A stretch of 64,000 nucleotides of DNA from Mycobacterium sp. 050128 (GCF_036409155.1 NZ_JAZGLW010000002.1:186001-250000); one strand, 5' to 3'; positions 8,304 to 17,712 are shown, counted from the first letter of the stretch. Notes: generated by a model not told the origin, from the sequence alone. A program made the numbers and translations.

Positions 8304-9034
8304 CCGTTCGGATCGGCACTTCGGGGTGGTCCTACGACCACTGGGTCGAGGTGCTCTACCCGCGCGGAACGGCATCCGCGCGCCGGCTCGCCCGATACGC
8401 GGAGGTTTTCGACACCGTCGAGCTCAACGCGAGCTTTTACCGCTGGCCGAAGGATTCGACGTTCACCCGATGGCGCGACCAGCTGCCTCCCGGCTTCACG
8501 ATGTCGGTCAAGGCCCACCGTGGATTGACCCACTATCGCCGGCTGGGCTCGCCCGAGCCGTGGATCGAGCGGTTCGAACGGTGTTGGCATCTGCTGGGAG
8601 ACCGTCACGGTGTGCTGTTGGTCCAGGTGCATCCAGAATGGCAGCGCGACAGTGCATCTCAGGCGCGACTGGATTCATTCCTGGATCGCGTGCCGGCATC
8701 GATCCGGGTGGCCGTCGAGTTGCGCCACCCGTCTTGGGACGACCCTGCCGTCTACCAGTTGCTGGAACGCCACCGCGCCGCGTACGTGGTGATGAGCGGT
8801 GCGGGTTTGGCTTGCATACCGCGCGCCACCACCGATCTGGTCTACATCCGCATGCATGGCCCGGACCCGGAACCGCTCTACGCCGGTTCCTACCCGGACG
8901 GCGAGTTGCGGTCCTGGGCGGACCGGATCGTCGCATGGGACCGCGAGGGCAGGGACGTGTGGATGTACTTCAACAACGACCTGGGCGGCCACGCCGTCCG
9001 CAACGCGCTCGCGCTGCGGGATCTGGTGAGTTAG
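8300..9034 (+). CDS. DUF72 (YecE-like) TIM-barrel protein
   Basis: 244 aa. The DUF72 family is recognised by the N-terminal VRIGTSGWSYDHWVEVLYP, the VELNASFYRWP segment, FTMSVKAHRGLTH, RVAVELRHPSW and the C-terminal VWMYFNNDLGGHAVRNAL. The family is a TIM barrel with unknown enzymatic activity, often suspected to act on nucleic acids. The start is the TTG at 8300 inside TTGA, which overlaps the stop of the endonuclease III-like gene by four bases. This implies translational coupling and probably a shared process. It ends the same-strand group that starts at 6860. Confidence 0.88.
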   Translation: MTVRIGTSGWSYDHWVEVLYPRGTASARRLARYAEVFDTVELNASFYRWPKDSTFTRWRDQLPPGFTMSVKAHRGLTHYRRLGSPEPWIERFERCWHLLGDRHGVLLVQVHPEWQRDSASQARLDSFLDRVPASIRVAVELRHPSWDDPAVYQLLERHRAAYVVMSGAGLACIPRATTDLVYIRMHGPDPEPLYAGSYPDGELRSWADRIVAWDREGRDVWMYFNNDLGGHAVRNALALRDLVS

Positions 9035-9078
9035 TCCGGCGCGAGTGGAACGACCCCGACAAGCGGGCCGACCCGTCC

Positions 9079-11202
9079 TCACCGCTCGCTGATCTGCTGG
9101 GCTGACGGCGGTTCGACGGGCACCCAGTCGTGGTCGATGACATCCGGCGGGTGCTGGGCCTGCAGGCGTTCCCGTTCGGCGCGGCGGCGTTTGATCCGCA
9201 GCCGGGCGTCGGCCGGCATGGTCACCAGTTCATCGCAGGTCAGGTAATACACGTCATCGACGACGTCGATCAGGTCGGCCGTGACTCGCCGAGATCCCAG
9301 CTCGCGCAACGTCATTCGAAGCTCATGGGTGAACCGCAGGGTGGTGTCGTGGGCGAGCTCGCGCGAGACGCGGGCGTTGGTGGCGATTCGCTGGACCAGC
9401 GTCGCGGGCGGGTCTGGTTCGGTGGGCTCGCCGGCCGCTTCGGCGGCCGCGGTCAACAGCATCGCCGGGTCGTCGCCGAAGACTCGGCTGGCGAGCTCGC
9501 CCGCTCCGGGCCCGCGGTGCCCGATCTGCGCTATCGCGGCATCCACCAACGCAGCGGTCGGGGGCGACAGCGCACGGATGCTGGCGAGGTTGCCTTCGGC
9601 GGCCATCGCCCGCAGAGGCGGGTCGGCACGCAGCGCGGCGGTCAGCTCGGCGCTCACGTCGGTGACGCGGTCGCTTTGCATGATCGCGTTCACTCCGGGC
9701 ACGCGGGAGCCCGCCGCGGTGTGTTCGAGTGCCGCCGCGGTGACACCGGAGTCGATCAACCACAGCGCCGTGAGAATCCAGCCCTGGTGAATGCGGTCCC
9801 GCAGCAACCGAACTCGCACGCCCAGGCCCGCGTCGGGCAACAGACTCAGTTGTGTCGCATCGGCATGTTCGGCGTACGCGGCGGCGCTGTAGGCCCGGGT
9901 GTCGGCCTTGAGATGATGCATCAGGGCCAGCGATCGCATCGTGGCGACCGCCTTGGCGACCGATCCGAGCGCTCCGGCTGCCAGCCGGGGCTGGCCGAAT
10001 GGCAGCACATCTGCGACCTGCGGCTGACCGACCAACGTGCGCTTGACGAGGGCCTGGTCATCCCAGCCGAGCAGCTGGTTGGCGGCGACGACGTTGGCCG
10101 AGACCCCGACATAGGGGCGGTGACCGAACACGGCGATGGCCCTGCTGCCCCATTCCTCGTTGACCACACCGCCCAGCGTCAGCGCCTGGCCCATCACCCG
10201 GCTGGCGGTGCGCAGTCCGCTCAACTGCACGTCCAGGGTGATCGGGGTCAGCGGCCCGGGCAACGCCTCGGCGAGGCCGTCGGTGGCGAATACCGGAAAT
10301 CGTGGATCGATGCGGTCGTCGAACTCGCCCTCGACGCCCTCGGGCGCGGCACTGTGCAGTTCGTCGGATGGTGCGGGACGCGGGAAGACCTCCACCGGAA
10401 GCGCCATTTGCACGCCGTGGCTGGTCGCGCCGCCGGCGCCGAGTTTGCGGCCGACGAGTCCGCGCGCGGTGTCGGCGACCGCATCGAAGGCCGGCCAGCC
10501 GAACTCGAACTGCCAATCCTCTTGGGCGGCAACGATATCCACCTCGGGAATCGGCTGCGGCCAGCCGCGGATCCGATGCGTTCGCGACCTGGGGTCTACG
10601 GCGCGCAACAGTCGCCAAGCGGTCACCACATTGGTGGTGTCCGGAGTGGCCAGATCCACGATGCCGGTGCGGTCGGTGTTCAGCGCCAAGACCAGAAAGC
10701 GCACCAGGTCGTCGAGGTGCAGCACCCGCATCGGTTGCGCGGACACCTTCGTGCGCAGCACGGTGGCCACCGTGCGGCACACCATCCAGTCGAGCTGGCG
10801 GCCCACCGGCGGTGCGATCCGGATGATCAGGCTTGGCCCCAGGCTCGTGGACACCAGGTCCTCGGCCGGCTGGTAGACGTCGGCGGCGCCGGCGGCCTGG
10901 GATACGAACAGCAGGCGCGCGCCGGCGCGTCCGGCCGCGTGCGTCACATGCGCCACACCGTTGATGCCCGCGGTGCCGGGTGCGTCGGGCTCGACCGGGG
11001 CCAGATGGATCACCGCGTCGGCTTGGTCGGCCAGTTCTTGCAGGATGGGGTCGTTCAGTGATGCGCAGACGAATTCGACCGCGGGGTCCAGACGCGCGTC
11101 GGGGTGCTGCGAAATGCCGGTAACCGAATGCCCGGCAGCAATCAGCTGCCGTGCAACCAGCCGCCCGAGTGTGCCGGTGGCGTCGGTAACCAGGGTGTGC
11201 AC
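9079..11202 (-). CDS. Rv1868-like protein: SDR/epimerase-like N-terminus with a large unknown C-terminal region
   Basis: 707 aa, similar in size to my memory of Rv1868 (699 aa). Residues 1 to about 250 form an extended-SDR Rossmann domain (MHTLVTDATGTLGRLVARQL) in which the usual first glycine of the TGxTGxxG loop is Asp. The rest, to residue 707, is a mostly helical region that I cannot assign with confidence; it resembles the long C-terminus of the paralogous Rv2047c group. No transmembrane segment is seen. GTG start 11202, with GGGAGG about 13 nt upstream. It lies downstream of the thiolase-like and CoA-transferase-like genes on the same strand, so it may modify an acyl-CoA or lipid intermediate; this is inference. 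Confidence 0.75.
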   Translation of the reverse strand: MHTLVTDATGTLGRLVARQLIAAGHSVTGISQHPDARLDPAVEFVCASLNDPILQELADQADAVIHLAPVEPDAPGTAGINGVAHVTHAAGRAGARLLFVSQAAGAADVYQPAEDLVSTSLGPSLIIRIAPPVGRQLDWMVCRTVATVLRTKVSAQPMRVLHLDDLVRFLVLALNTDRTGIVDLATPDTTNVVTAWRLLRAVDPRSRTHRIRGWPQPIPEVDIVAAQEDWQFEFGWPAFDAVADTARGLVGRKLGAGGATSHGVQMALPVEVFPRPAPSDELHSAAPEGVEGEFDDRIDPRFPVFATDGLAEALPGPLTPITLDVQLSGLRTASRVMGQALTLGGVVNEEWGSRAIAVFGHRPYVGVSANVVAANQLLGWDDQALVKRTLVGQPQVADVLPFGQPRLAAGALGSVAKAVATMRSLALMHHLKADTRAYSAAAYAEHADATQLSLLPDAGLGVRVRLLRDRIHQGWILTALWLIDSGVTAAALEHTAAGSRVPGVNAIMQSDRVTDVSAELTAALRADPPLRAMAAEGNLASIRALSPPTAALVDAAIAQIGHRGPGAGELASRVFGDDPAMLLTAAAEAAGEPTEPDPPATLVQRIATNARVSRELAHDTTLRFTHELRMTLRELGSRRVTADLIDVVDDVYYLTCDELVTMPADARLRIKRRRAERERLQAQHPPDVIDHDWVPVEPPSAQQISER

Positions 11203-11309
11203 CTGGGGCTCACCTCCCCCAACGTCTGATTCGACAATATGCGCGCCACTATCGCTGCGCGACCGTTACTGAGTGAACGGCACCGTGGCCTGGTCTTTTC
11301 CCCGCCGGG

Positions 11310-12794
11310 CTACTGCAGCGTGGCGTTGCCGTCCGCGGTGACGGCCACCTTGGCGCCACCGATATCTTCACGAACAGTTGCCTGCGCCGCGTCGGGGTCG
11401 GCAATCACCGCCAGCGCCCGGGATCCGTCGGGCGTGCGTACCGCAACGAAAGCCTTCTCCGGTTGCCCGTCGCGATCGAACGGCGTCGTCCACGCTTCGA
11501 CCGTGCCGACGCCTTCCCACTGCACCAACGCCTCCCGGATCGGTTCCCGGTCCACCACGGATTGCACGTTCTCCCAACGGAATTCGTCTGGTGGCTCGGT
11601 GCCGTAGACCCCGAAGCTGTGCTTGGTCAGGTAGCCGCCGTTGGCGGTGATCAGGGCGCGTCTTCCGGGATTGGCCACCAGCAGTTCGGCCACCGTGGCA
11701 ATCGAGTGCATCACGTAGTTGCTCCACGGGCCGCCGGCGAAGGTCAGGCCACCGGTGACCGTCAGCGGCCGGGCGGGGTCGTCGGTACTCAATCCGAGCT
11801 CGGCGGCCGCCACCTGAACGGCGGACGGAAAGCACGAGTACAGGTCGACATAGTCGACGTCGTCGATGCCCAGGCCGGCCAGCTGCAGTGCCCGCGCACC
11901 GGCGATTCGGATGGCCGCCGACCGGTGCAGTTCGTGGCGCTCCGCGATCGACGGGGTGTCGTAGGCGTCGGTACCGGCGTGCGGGTAGATCCAGCGCTCT
12001 TCCGGGACGTGCAGGCGGGCGGCCTGCTCGACCGACGTCAGGACCAGCGCGGCGCCCTGATCGACCATGTTGTTGGAGTTCATCAACTTCGTGTAGGGCC
12101 AGCTGATCATCCGGTTGTGCGGGCCGGGCTGCGCGATCTCGGCGGCGGTCGCGGGTTTTCGGATCCAGGCGTGCGGATTGCCGACCGCGACGGCATTGAA
12201 GCGCGCCCACAGCTCCCCGATGCGGTCGCGATGCTCCTCGACCGACTCATCGTTCGCGATGCGCAGGGACTGCTCGAACAGCGGGTAGACATAGGCCGGC
12301 CGGTCCAGCCTGATCCTGAGCTCGGCGTCGCCGGCCATCGGCACGTCCTCACCGCTGACCTGTGCCATCGGCACGGATTCGTCCTGAGCCGTCCACTCGA
12401 GCCGGCCGCCCTTGGCCTTCAGCCCCCGCCGGGTGCGCCAGGTTTCGGCGCCGGTGAGCAGCACCATCCCGGCACGACCCTGCTGGATGTCCAGGCAGGC
12501 CTGATTCAGCAGTGTCTGCGGCACGTTGCCGCCCACCGGGCTGTACAGCGTCGTGAACCTCGGTGCGCCGATCCGCTCGCCGACCAGCAGCCCGGCGTCG
12601 CGGTAGGTTGCCGACAGCACGTTGACCACCCGGACCGAGTCCACTGCCCGCAGAACCTGCGCGTCGGCGGCCATCTGAGCTGCGGCGACCATCAGGTCGA
12701 CGGGTTCGACCGAACGTGTTTGCGGGTCGATCTCGTCGCGGTGGTTGACCTGGCCATAGCCGATCAGCACCGGTGTTTTGGGGTCGACGGGCAT
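11310..12794 (-). CDS. Thiolase-like acetyl-CoA acetyltransferase (Rv1867-like)
   Basis: 494 aa, the same length I recall for Rv1867. The thiolase superfamily is recognised by the N-terminal TPVLIGYGQVNHRDE, GGNVPQTLLNQACLDIQQG and the C-terminal GGLTFAGGPWSNYVMHSIATVAELL. The position of the nucleophilic cysteine is not canonical, so it may be an SCP2-type or catalytically divergent thiolase. The last 80 residues form an extra OB-like domain seen in the Rv1867 group. It lies 47 bp after the CoA-transferase-like gene and 107 bp before the Rv1868-like gene, all on the minus strand. A role in acyl-CoA or sterol side-chain metabolism is plausible but unproven. Confidence 0.82.
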   Translation of the reverse strand: MPVDPKTPVLIGYGQVNHRDEIDPQTRSVEPVDLMVAAAQMAADAQVLRAVDSVRVVNVLSATYRDAGLLVGERIGAPRFTTLYSPVGGNVPQTLLNQACLDIQQGRAGMVLLTGAETWRTRRGLKAKGGRLEWTAQDESVPMAQVSGEDVPMAGDAELRIRLDRPAYVYPLFEQSLRIANDESVEEHRDRIGELWARFNAVAVGNPHAWIRKPATAAEIAQPGPHNRMISWPYTKLMNSNNMVDQGAALVLTSVEQAARLHVPEERWIYPHAGTDAYDTPSIAERHELHRSAAIRIAGARALQLAGLGIDDVDYVDLYSCFPSAVQVAAAELGLSTDDPARPLTVTGGLTFAGGPWSNYVMHSIATVAELLVANPGRRALITANGGYLTKHSFGVYGTEPPDEFRWENVQSVVDREPIREALVQWEGVGTVEAWTTPFDRDGQPEKAFVAVRTPDGSRALAVIADPDAAQATVREDIGGAKVAVTADGNATLQ

Positions 12795-12841
12795 CAGACG
12801 AATTTATCGTGGCGACGGCACGGGCCCCGCCGGCGGTGTGA

Positions 12842-15235
12842 TTACGTGCTGTCGGCGGCCGCGAACAGCACCCGATCGGCGATCAGCCGGTCGATCTCCT
12901 CGGCGCTCATACCCAGCAGCTTCCGGCAGAGCTCCCGGGTGTCCTGACCGGGCAAGGGTGCGGGCCGCTGTGGGGCCGGCGGGATGTGGTGGAACGGCGC
13001 CGGCCCGGTCTCGGCCGGCAGCGGCCGCTCGACCAGGGGATGCACCATGTCGCTGAGCAGCTTGCGCTCGACCAGTTGCGGGTCCGCGAGGACGTCCGGT
13101 GGACGGTTCATCGGGCCGGCCGCAATCCCGGCCGCCTGCAGCGCTTCGGCGGCCTGTGCCGGGGTTCGCGTGCGAGTCCACGCGGCGACCAGCCGCACCA
13201 ACTCCGCGCGATGGGCCGTCCGCGCCTGACCCGTCGCGAAGCGCGGATCGTCAGCCAGCTGGGATTGTTCGAAAAGTACGGTGAGACAGCGCCATTCGCT
13301 GTCCGAGCGAATCGAGATCACGCACCACTCGTCATCGCCGGCGCACGGGTAGACCGCGTGCACGCTGGTGTCGTCGCAGACCGCGGCGCCCGCTCCCAGT
13401 GCGGCCTGGGTGACGTACAGGGTGTCGAGCTGATTGACGACGACCTCGGCCTGCGAGATGTGGACATGGGCCGGGTCGCCGGTCCGATCACGGCGGATCA
13501 GGGCGGCCAGTGCGGCGATCGCGGTGACCCGCCCCACGATGTGGTCGGGAAAGATGGTCGTCGCGTCGTAGAACGCATGCCGGGCCCCGGCGGCACGAGC
13601 TTCGGCGGAAGCTTCCTCGGACGTCCAGAGACTGGTCACTCCGGTGGTGGCACGGACCAACGGGCCGTAGCCCATGCGCCTGCTCCACGGCCCCCGGTTT
13701 CCGAACGCGCTGCTGCCCGCGAGCACGATGCGGGGGTTGATCTCGCGCAGGGTTTCGAATGAAAACCCAAGCGAGGTAAGCGTTCCCGGCTTGAAGTTGG
13801 CGAACACCGCGTCGGCCTCGGCGACCAGCCGGCGGAAGATCTCGTTGCCCTGCTCGCTGCGCAGGTCCAAGCCCAGCGCCAGGTGATTGCGGTGGGTCCA
13901 GGCAAACGACTCGCTCATCACCGCGCCGACTCGCGACTGCCGCAGCCCGTCGGGATAGTCGGCGCTTTCGACCTTGATGACCTGCGCGCCCAAGTCCCCG
14001 TAGAGCCGGCTCAGCTCGCCCCCGGCGACGATCACGCCCAGGTCGAGAATTCTGAGGTCCTTGAACGGGTACTCGCCGGACCCGCCCGACGGGACTGCCG
14101 TCACCGGGTCGGCCAGCCAGCGCGGTTCGTCGGCTCCGGCGGCCGGAGCGGGAGTCCGGAAGCCGCTGCGTTCGTCGTCGACCACGAAATATCCGGTGGG
14201 CACGTCGGTGTGCACCCCGGGCACCAGCTCGGCGTTGGTGATCGCGCCGACGGCCTGGAAGTGCTCGGAGGCCAAGATCCGCGACGGCGTCAGCACCGCG
14301 GAGATCGGGACGCCGTGCGCCTGTCCCTCGGCAACCAGCTCCTTCATGGTCTTGTCGGCGAACAACGCGTCGACCAGCACGCTGATCTGCGGCCATGCGG
14401 CGAACCGGGCGCCCAGGGTGTCGAAGCGGGGGTCCTGGAATTCCTCCGGCTCCCCCAGCCAGCGGCGCAGGCCACGCCACTGCCGCGGCGCCATCACGCA
14501 GAGCCGGACGTAGCCGTCCCGGCACGGGCAGATCGGGTAGGGGTCCTGGTTTTTCGGCCGGCCCCGCCACGCGCTGGTGCGCTGTCCCGCGGTGGCCTGC
14601 CCATGCGCGCCGAATGCCGGGTCGAGCGCCATCACGACCGCGTCGAAACGCGAGAAGTCGATGTAATCGCCTGTGCCGCAACGTAGTCGGTCGTAATAGG
14701 CGACGAGCACCGCCCAGGCCGCCTGCACGGCGGCGGTGGCCGACGCGATGCCGTCGGGCGGCAACACCGGGGTACCGACGGTCGGTCCGGACCGCGACAG
14801 TGCGCCGGACATCGCGAAGAGCACCGGGTCGGTCGCACGCCACGACGAGCGCGGACCGGTGGCGCCGAAGTCGGTGATCGAGAGCACCACCAGATGCGGG
14901 TAGCGATCGACCAACTCGGCAGCCGAGGTGCCGAACGCGGCGGCCTGATCCGCCGCGTCGACGACGATGTCGGCTCCCCCGACGAGCTCGAAGAAGCTGC
15001 GGCGGTCGTCGTCGTCGCGCGAATCCAGCACCACGCTGCGTTTGTTGGCGTTGTGCACGGCGAACGGGATGCTGGCACCGGCCAGCGTGGGCCGGTCGTG
15101 ACGAGCGGGGCTGCCGCCCGGAGGTTCCACTGTGACGACGTCTGCTCCCAGGTCGGCGAGCAGGCGAGTCACCGTGTCGCTGACGCCGCCGGACAAGTCG
15201 ACGATGCGCACCGCGGCGAGCAACTTATCGGCCAT
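12842..15235 (-). CDS. Tandem CaiB/BaiF family III CoA-transferase (Rv1866-like)
   Basis: 797 aa from ATG 15235 (MADKLLAAVRIVDLSGG). It contains two complete class III CoA-transferase modules in one chain: module 1 (about 1-370) starts VRIVDLSGGVSDTVTRLLADLGADVVTVEPP, and module 2 (about 380-797) starts LRILDLGVIVAGGELSRLYGDLGAQVIKVE. Single-module members are about 400 aa and form interlocked dimers, so a fused pair would make an internal dimer. Such enzymes move CoA between carboxylic acids or racemise 2-methylacyl-CoA. It is the first gene of the minus-strand group with the thiolase-like gene. The divergent neighbour is the UppP paralogue, 132 bp away. Confidence 0.88.
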   Translation of the reverse strand: MADKLLAAVRIVDLSGGVSDTVTRLLADLGADVVTVEPPGGSPARHDRPTLAGASIPFAVHNANKRSVVLDSRDDDDRRSFFELVGGADIVVDAADQAAAFGTSAAELVDRYPHLVVLSITDFGATGPRSSWRATDPVLFAMSGALSRSGPTVGTPVLPPDGIASATAAVQAAWAVLVAYYDRLRCGTGDYIDFSRFDAVVMALDPAFGAHGQATAGQRTSAWRGRPKNQDPYPICPCRDGYVRLCVMAPRQWRGLRRWLGEPEEFQDPRFDTLGARFAAWPQISVLVDALFADKTMKELVAEGQAHGVPISAVLTPSRILASEHFQAVGAITNAELVPGVHTDVPTGYFVVDDERSGFRTPAPAAGADEPRWLADPVTAVPSGGSGEYPFKDLRILDLGVIVAGGELSRLYGDLGAQVIKVESADYPDGLRQSRVGAVMSESFAWTHRNHLALGLDLRSEQGNEIFRRLVAEADAVFANFKPGTLTSLGFSFETLREINPRIVLAGSSAFGNRGPWSRRMGYGPLVRATTGVTSLWTSEEASAEARAAGARHAFYDATTIFPDHIVGRVTAIAALAALIRRDRTGDPAHVHISQAEVVVNQLDTLYVTQAALGAGAAVCDDTSVHAVYPCAGDDEWCVISIRSDSEWRCLTVLFEQSQLADDPRFATGQARTAHRAELVRLVAAWTRTRTPAQAAEALQAAGIAAGPMNRPPDVLADPQLVERKLLSDMVHPLVERPLPAETGPAPFHHIPPAPQRPAPLPGQDTRELCRKLLGMSAEEIDRLIADRVLFAAADST

Positions 15236-15367
15236 CCGCCCACCGTACCGGCCCTGTGTGGCCAAATGCGCAGCCGCTCAACCTGGTTCGGATGGGCTTC
15301 GGATCGGCCGAGTCGACCGGCTACGCTGCGTAGTTTGTTGTCCGCCGAGGAACGGAGGAATCGGTCC

Positions 15368-16276
15368 GTGAGTGCGCACTTGAGTTACGTCGAAGCGCTT
15401 TTGGTCGGCGCCGCGCAGGGCGTGACCGAGCTATTCCCGGTGTCGAGCCTCGGTCACTCGATATTGGTGCCGGCCCTGGTCGGCGGCCAATGGGCGCGCG
15501 ACTTGGACGTCTCCGCACCGCAGTCCCCGTACCTGGCGTTCATCGTCGGCCTGCACGTCGCCACCGCCGCCGCGTTGCTGGTGTTCTTTTGGCGCGATTG
15601 GCTGCGGGTGCTGGCCGGATTCGTATCGTCGGTGCAGCGCCGTCGAATCCGGACGGCCAACGAGCGGTTGGCCTGGCTGATCGTGGCCGCCACCATCCCG
15701 GTGGGACTGGCGGGCCTGTTCCTGGAGAAGTTGTTTCGCACCACGCTGGGCAAACCGATTCCGGCCGCGGCGTTCCTGCTGCTCAATGGAATTGCCCTCT
15801 ACGTTGGCGAGCTGCTGCGCCGCCGTGCCGTGGCGGATCAGCCCTCGGCCGCCGGCCAATCCGCGCACGGCGGCGAGGCCGTCGACTCGCGGCTCGCCGA
15901 GGTCCCCCTCGGCCGGGGCGTGCTGATCGGCAGCGCTCAGATCCTTGCGCTGCTCCCCGGGATCAGCCGATCGGGCATCACGATCGTGGCCGGTCTGTGG
16001 CGGGGGCTGTCCCACGAAGACGCGGCGCGGTTCTCGTTCCTGCTGGCCACGCCGATCATCCTGGCCGCCGGCGTCTACAAGATCCCCGATCTGTTCGGGC
16101 CGATGGGCGCCGGGATAGCCGGCCAGGTCCTAGCCGGCAGCCTCGCCTCGTTTGTCTGTGCCTATCTGGCGGTGCGGTTCCTCACCCGGTACTTCGAAAC
16201 CCGTACCCTGATCCCGTTCGCCATCTACTGCGCGGTGTTCGGGGCCGGCAGCCTCGCCTGGTTGACGTTGCGGTAG
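15368..16276 (+). CDS. Undecaprenyl-diphosphatase UppP/BacA family protein (paralogue)
   Basis: 302 aa from GTG 15368, after GGAGG at 15353-15357. A polytopic inner-membrane enzyme that dephosphorylates C55 or decaprenyl diphosphate to recycle the cell-wall lipid carrier. Both signature motifs are intact: AQGVTELFPVSSLGH with Glu21, Ser26/27 and His30, and LLPGISRSG with Ser200 and Arg201. The common LPxSS is FPVSS here. About eight helices are visible, with a 30-residue hydrophilic insert around 155-185. It does not read like the usual mycobacterial uppP (Rv2136c), so it appears to be a second copy. It could affect bacitracin tolerance. Confidence 0.88.
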   Translation: MSAHLSYVEALLVGAAQGVTELFPVSSLGHSILVPALVGGQWARDLDVSAPQSPYLAFIVGLHVATAAALLVFFWRDWLRVLAGFVSSVQRRRIRTANERLAWLIVAATIPVGLAGLFLEKLFRTTLGKPIPAAAFLLLNGIALYVGELLRRRAVADQPSAAGQSAHGGEAVDSRLAEVPLGRGVLIGSAQILALLPGISRSGITIVAGLWRGLSHEDAARFSFLLATPIILAAGVYKIPDLFGPMGAGIAGQVLAGSLASFVCAYLAVRFLTRYFETRTLIPFAIYCAVFGAGSLAWLTLR

Positions 16277-16304
16277 CGGGAGTACTAGCACAAGGTGTCT
16301 TGAG

Positions 16305-16775
16305 ATGAGCGATCAGGAATCAGTGTGGGATTACCCGCGGCCTCCGCGCGTCGAGCCATTCACCGGCTCGATCACCGTTGAGCTGGGCGGCCACATCATT
16401 GCCTCGACCGGCCACTCCTGGCGAGTCCTCGAGACCAGTCACCCGCCGACGTATTACCTGCCGCGTGACGCGTTCGCCGACGGCGCGGTGCGCTCCGCAT
16501 CCGGTAGCTCGTGGTGCGAATGGAAAGGCCGGGCGAGCTACTACGACCTGGTCGGCGGTGACGTCGTCGCCCCCAGGGCGGCGTGGAGTTATCGGAACCC
16601 GACCCCGGGCTTCGAGTCGATCGCCGGTGCGCTGGCCGTGATGGCCGCCGCCGTCGACCGGTGCACCGTCAACGGCGAGGTCGTCACCGCGCAGCCCGGT
16701 GGCTTTTACGGGGGTTGGATCACCAGCTGGGTCATCGGGCCGTTCAAGGGTGTCCCCGGTTCGGCGGGCTGGTGA
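16305..16775 (+). CDS. DUF427 family protein
   Basis: 156 aa. The DUF427 fold is recognised by VTVELGGHIIASTGHSWRVLETSHPPTYYLP, the SWCEWKGRASYYDL core and the C-terminal WSYRNPTPGFESIAG. The family is a small cytosolic beta barrel with no proven function. It lies 28 bp after the UppP paralogue and 42 bp before an SDR, all on the plus strand, so the three may share a transcript. Nothing in the sequence points to a substrate. Confidence 0.87.
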   Translation: MSDQESVWDYPRPPRVEPFTGSITVELGGHIIASTGHSWRVLETSHPPTYYLPRDAFADGAVRSASGSSWCEWKGRASYYDLVGGDVVAPRAAWSYRNPTPGFESIAGALAVMAAAVDRCTVNGEVVTAQPGGFYGGWITSWVIGPFKGVPGSAGW

Positions 16776-16817
16776 AGGATCATTGCGCGGCACGACATCG
16801 AGTGCTGTGCTAGCCGG

Positions 16818-17666
16818 ATGGCAGACACGGCATCCATCGGCCTCAAAGTCCAGGGCAAGGTCATCGTGATCACCGGCGGCGCACGGGGAATCGGGCTGGC
16901 CACCGCGACCGCACTGCACAATCTGGGCGCCAAGGTCGCGATCGGCGACATCGACGAGGTCCGGGTCAAGGAGTCGGGTGCCGCCCTCGGCCTCGACGTG
17001 TACGGCAAACTCGATGTCACCGACTCGCACTCGTTTTCGGAATTCCTCGACGAGGTGGAGCGTCAGCTCGGCCCGATCGACGTGCTGGTCAACAACGCCG
17101 GCATCATGCCGCTCGGCCGCATCATCGAAGAGCCCGATGCGGTCACCCGGCGCATTCTGGACATCAACGTCTTCGGCGTCATGGTGGGCACCAAGCTGGC
17201 CCTGGAACGGATGATCCCGCGCAAGGAAGGCCACATCATCAACGTCGCCTCGCTTGCCGGGGAGACCTACATCCCCGGCGCGGCCACCTACTGTGCCAGC
17301 AAACACGCCGTGATCGGCTACACCGACGCGGCCAGGATCGAGTACCGGGGCAGCGGCGTGCGGTTCTCGCTCGTCAATCCGACCTTCGTCAACACCGAAC
17401 TGATCGCCGGAACCCAGGGAGCCAAGGGCATCAAAAACGCCGAACCGTCCGATATCGCCGACGCGATCATCAAACTGGTGGCCCACCCCAAGCCGCGGGT
17501 TCGGGTCACCCGGCTGGCCGGGGCGATCATCGCCTCGCAGAAGTTCCTGCCACGCGGGTTGTCGGAGGGCATCAATCGTCTCCTCGGTGGTGAGCACGTC
17601 TTCACCGACGACATCGACGTCGAGAAGCGCAAGGCCTACGAGAACCGCGCACGCGGCGACGAGTGA
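16818..17666 (+). CDS. Short-chain dehydrogenase/reductase (Rv1865c-like)
   Basis: 282 aa. A classical SDR with the NAD(P)-binding VIVITGGARGIGLATA near residue 15, NNAGIMPLG near 93, catalytic Ser in NVASLAGE, and the YxxxK pair in ATYCASKHAVIGY. Asp after the second strand (AIGDIDE) favours NAD over NADP. The extended tail (240-282) is basic. The best match from memory is Rv1865c, 286 aa. Substrate unknown; an alcohol or ketone is expected. It is placed between DUF427 and phosphoketolase with short gaps on both sides. Confidence 0.9.
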   Translation: MADTASIGLKVQGKVIVITGGARGIGLATATALHNLGAKVAIGDIDEVRVKESGAALGLDVYGKLDVTDSHSFSEFLDEVERQLGPIDVLVNNAGIMPLGRIIEEPDAVTRRILDINVFGVMVGTKLALERMIPRKEGHIINVASLAGETYIPGAATYCASKHAVIGYTDAARIEYRGSGVRFSLVNPTFVNTELIAGTQGAKGIKNAEPSDIADAIIKLVAHPKPRVRVTRLAGAIIASQKFLPRGLSEGINRLLGGEHVFTDDIDVEKRKAYENRARGDE

Positions 17667-17712
17667 CCGTCTCGCGTAGCGACTTTCATCGTCGGCGCGG
17701 ACAATCGGGCAC

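Noticed and set aside
9130..11061. 643-codon plus-strand frame opposite the Rv1868-like gene
   Set aside because: Antisense shadow with Gly/Arg/His-rich composition; the minus strand carries the Rossmann domain and orthologue length.
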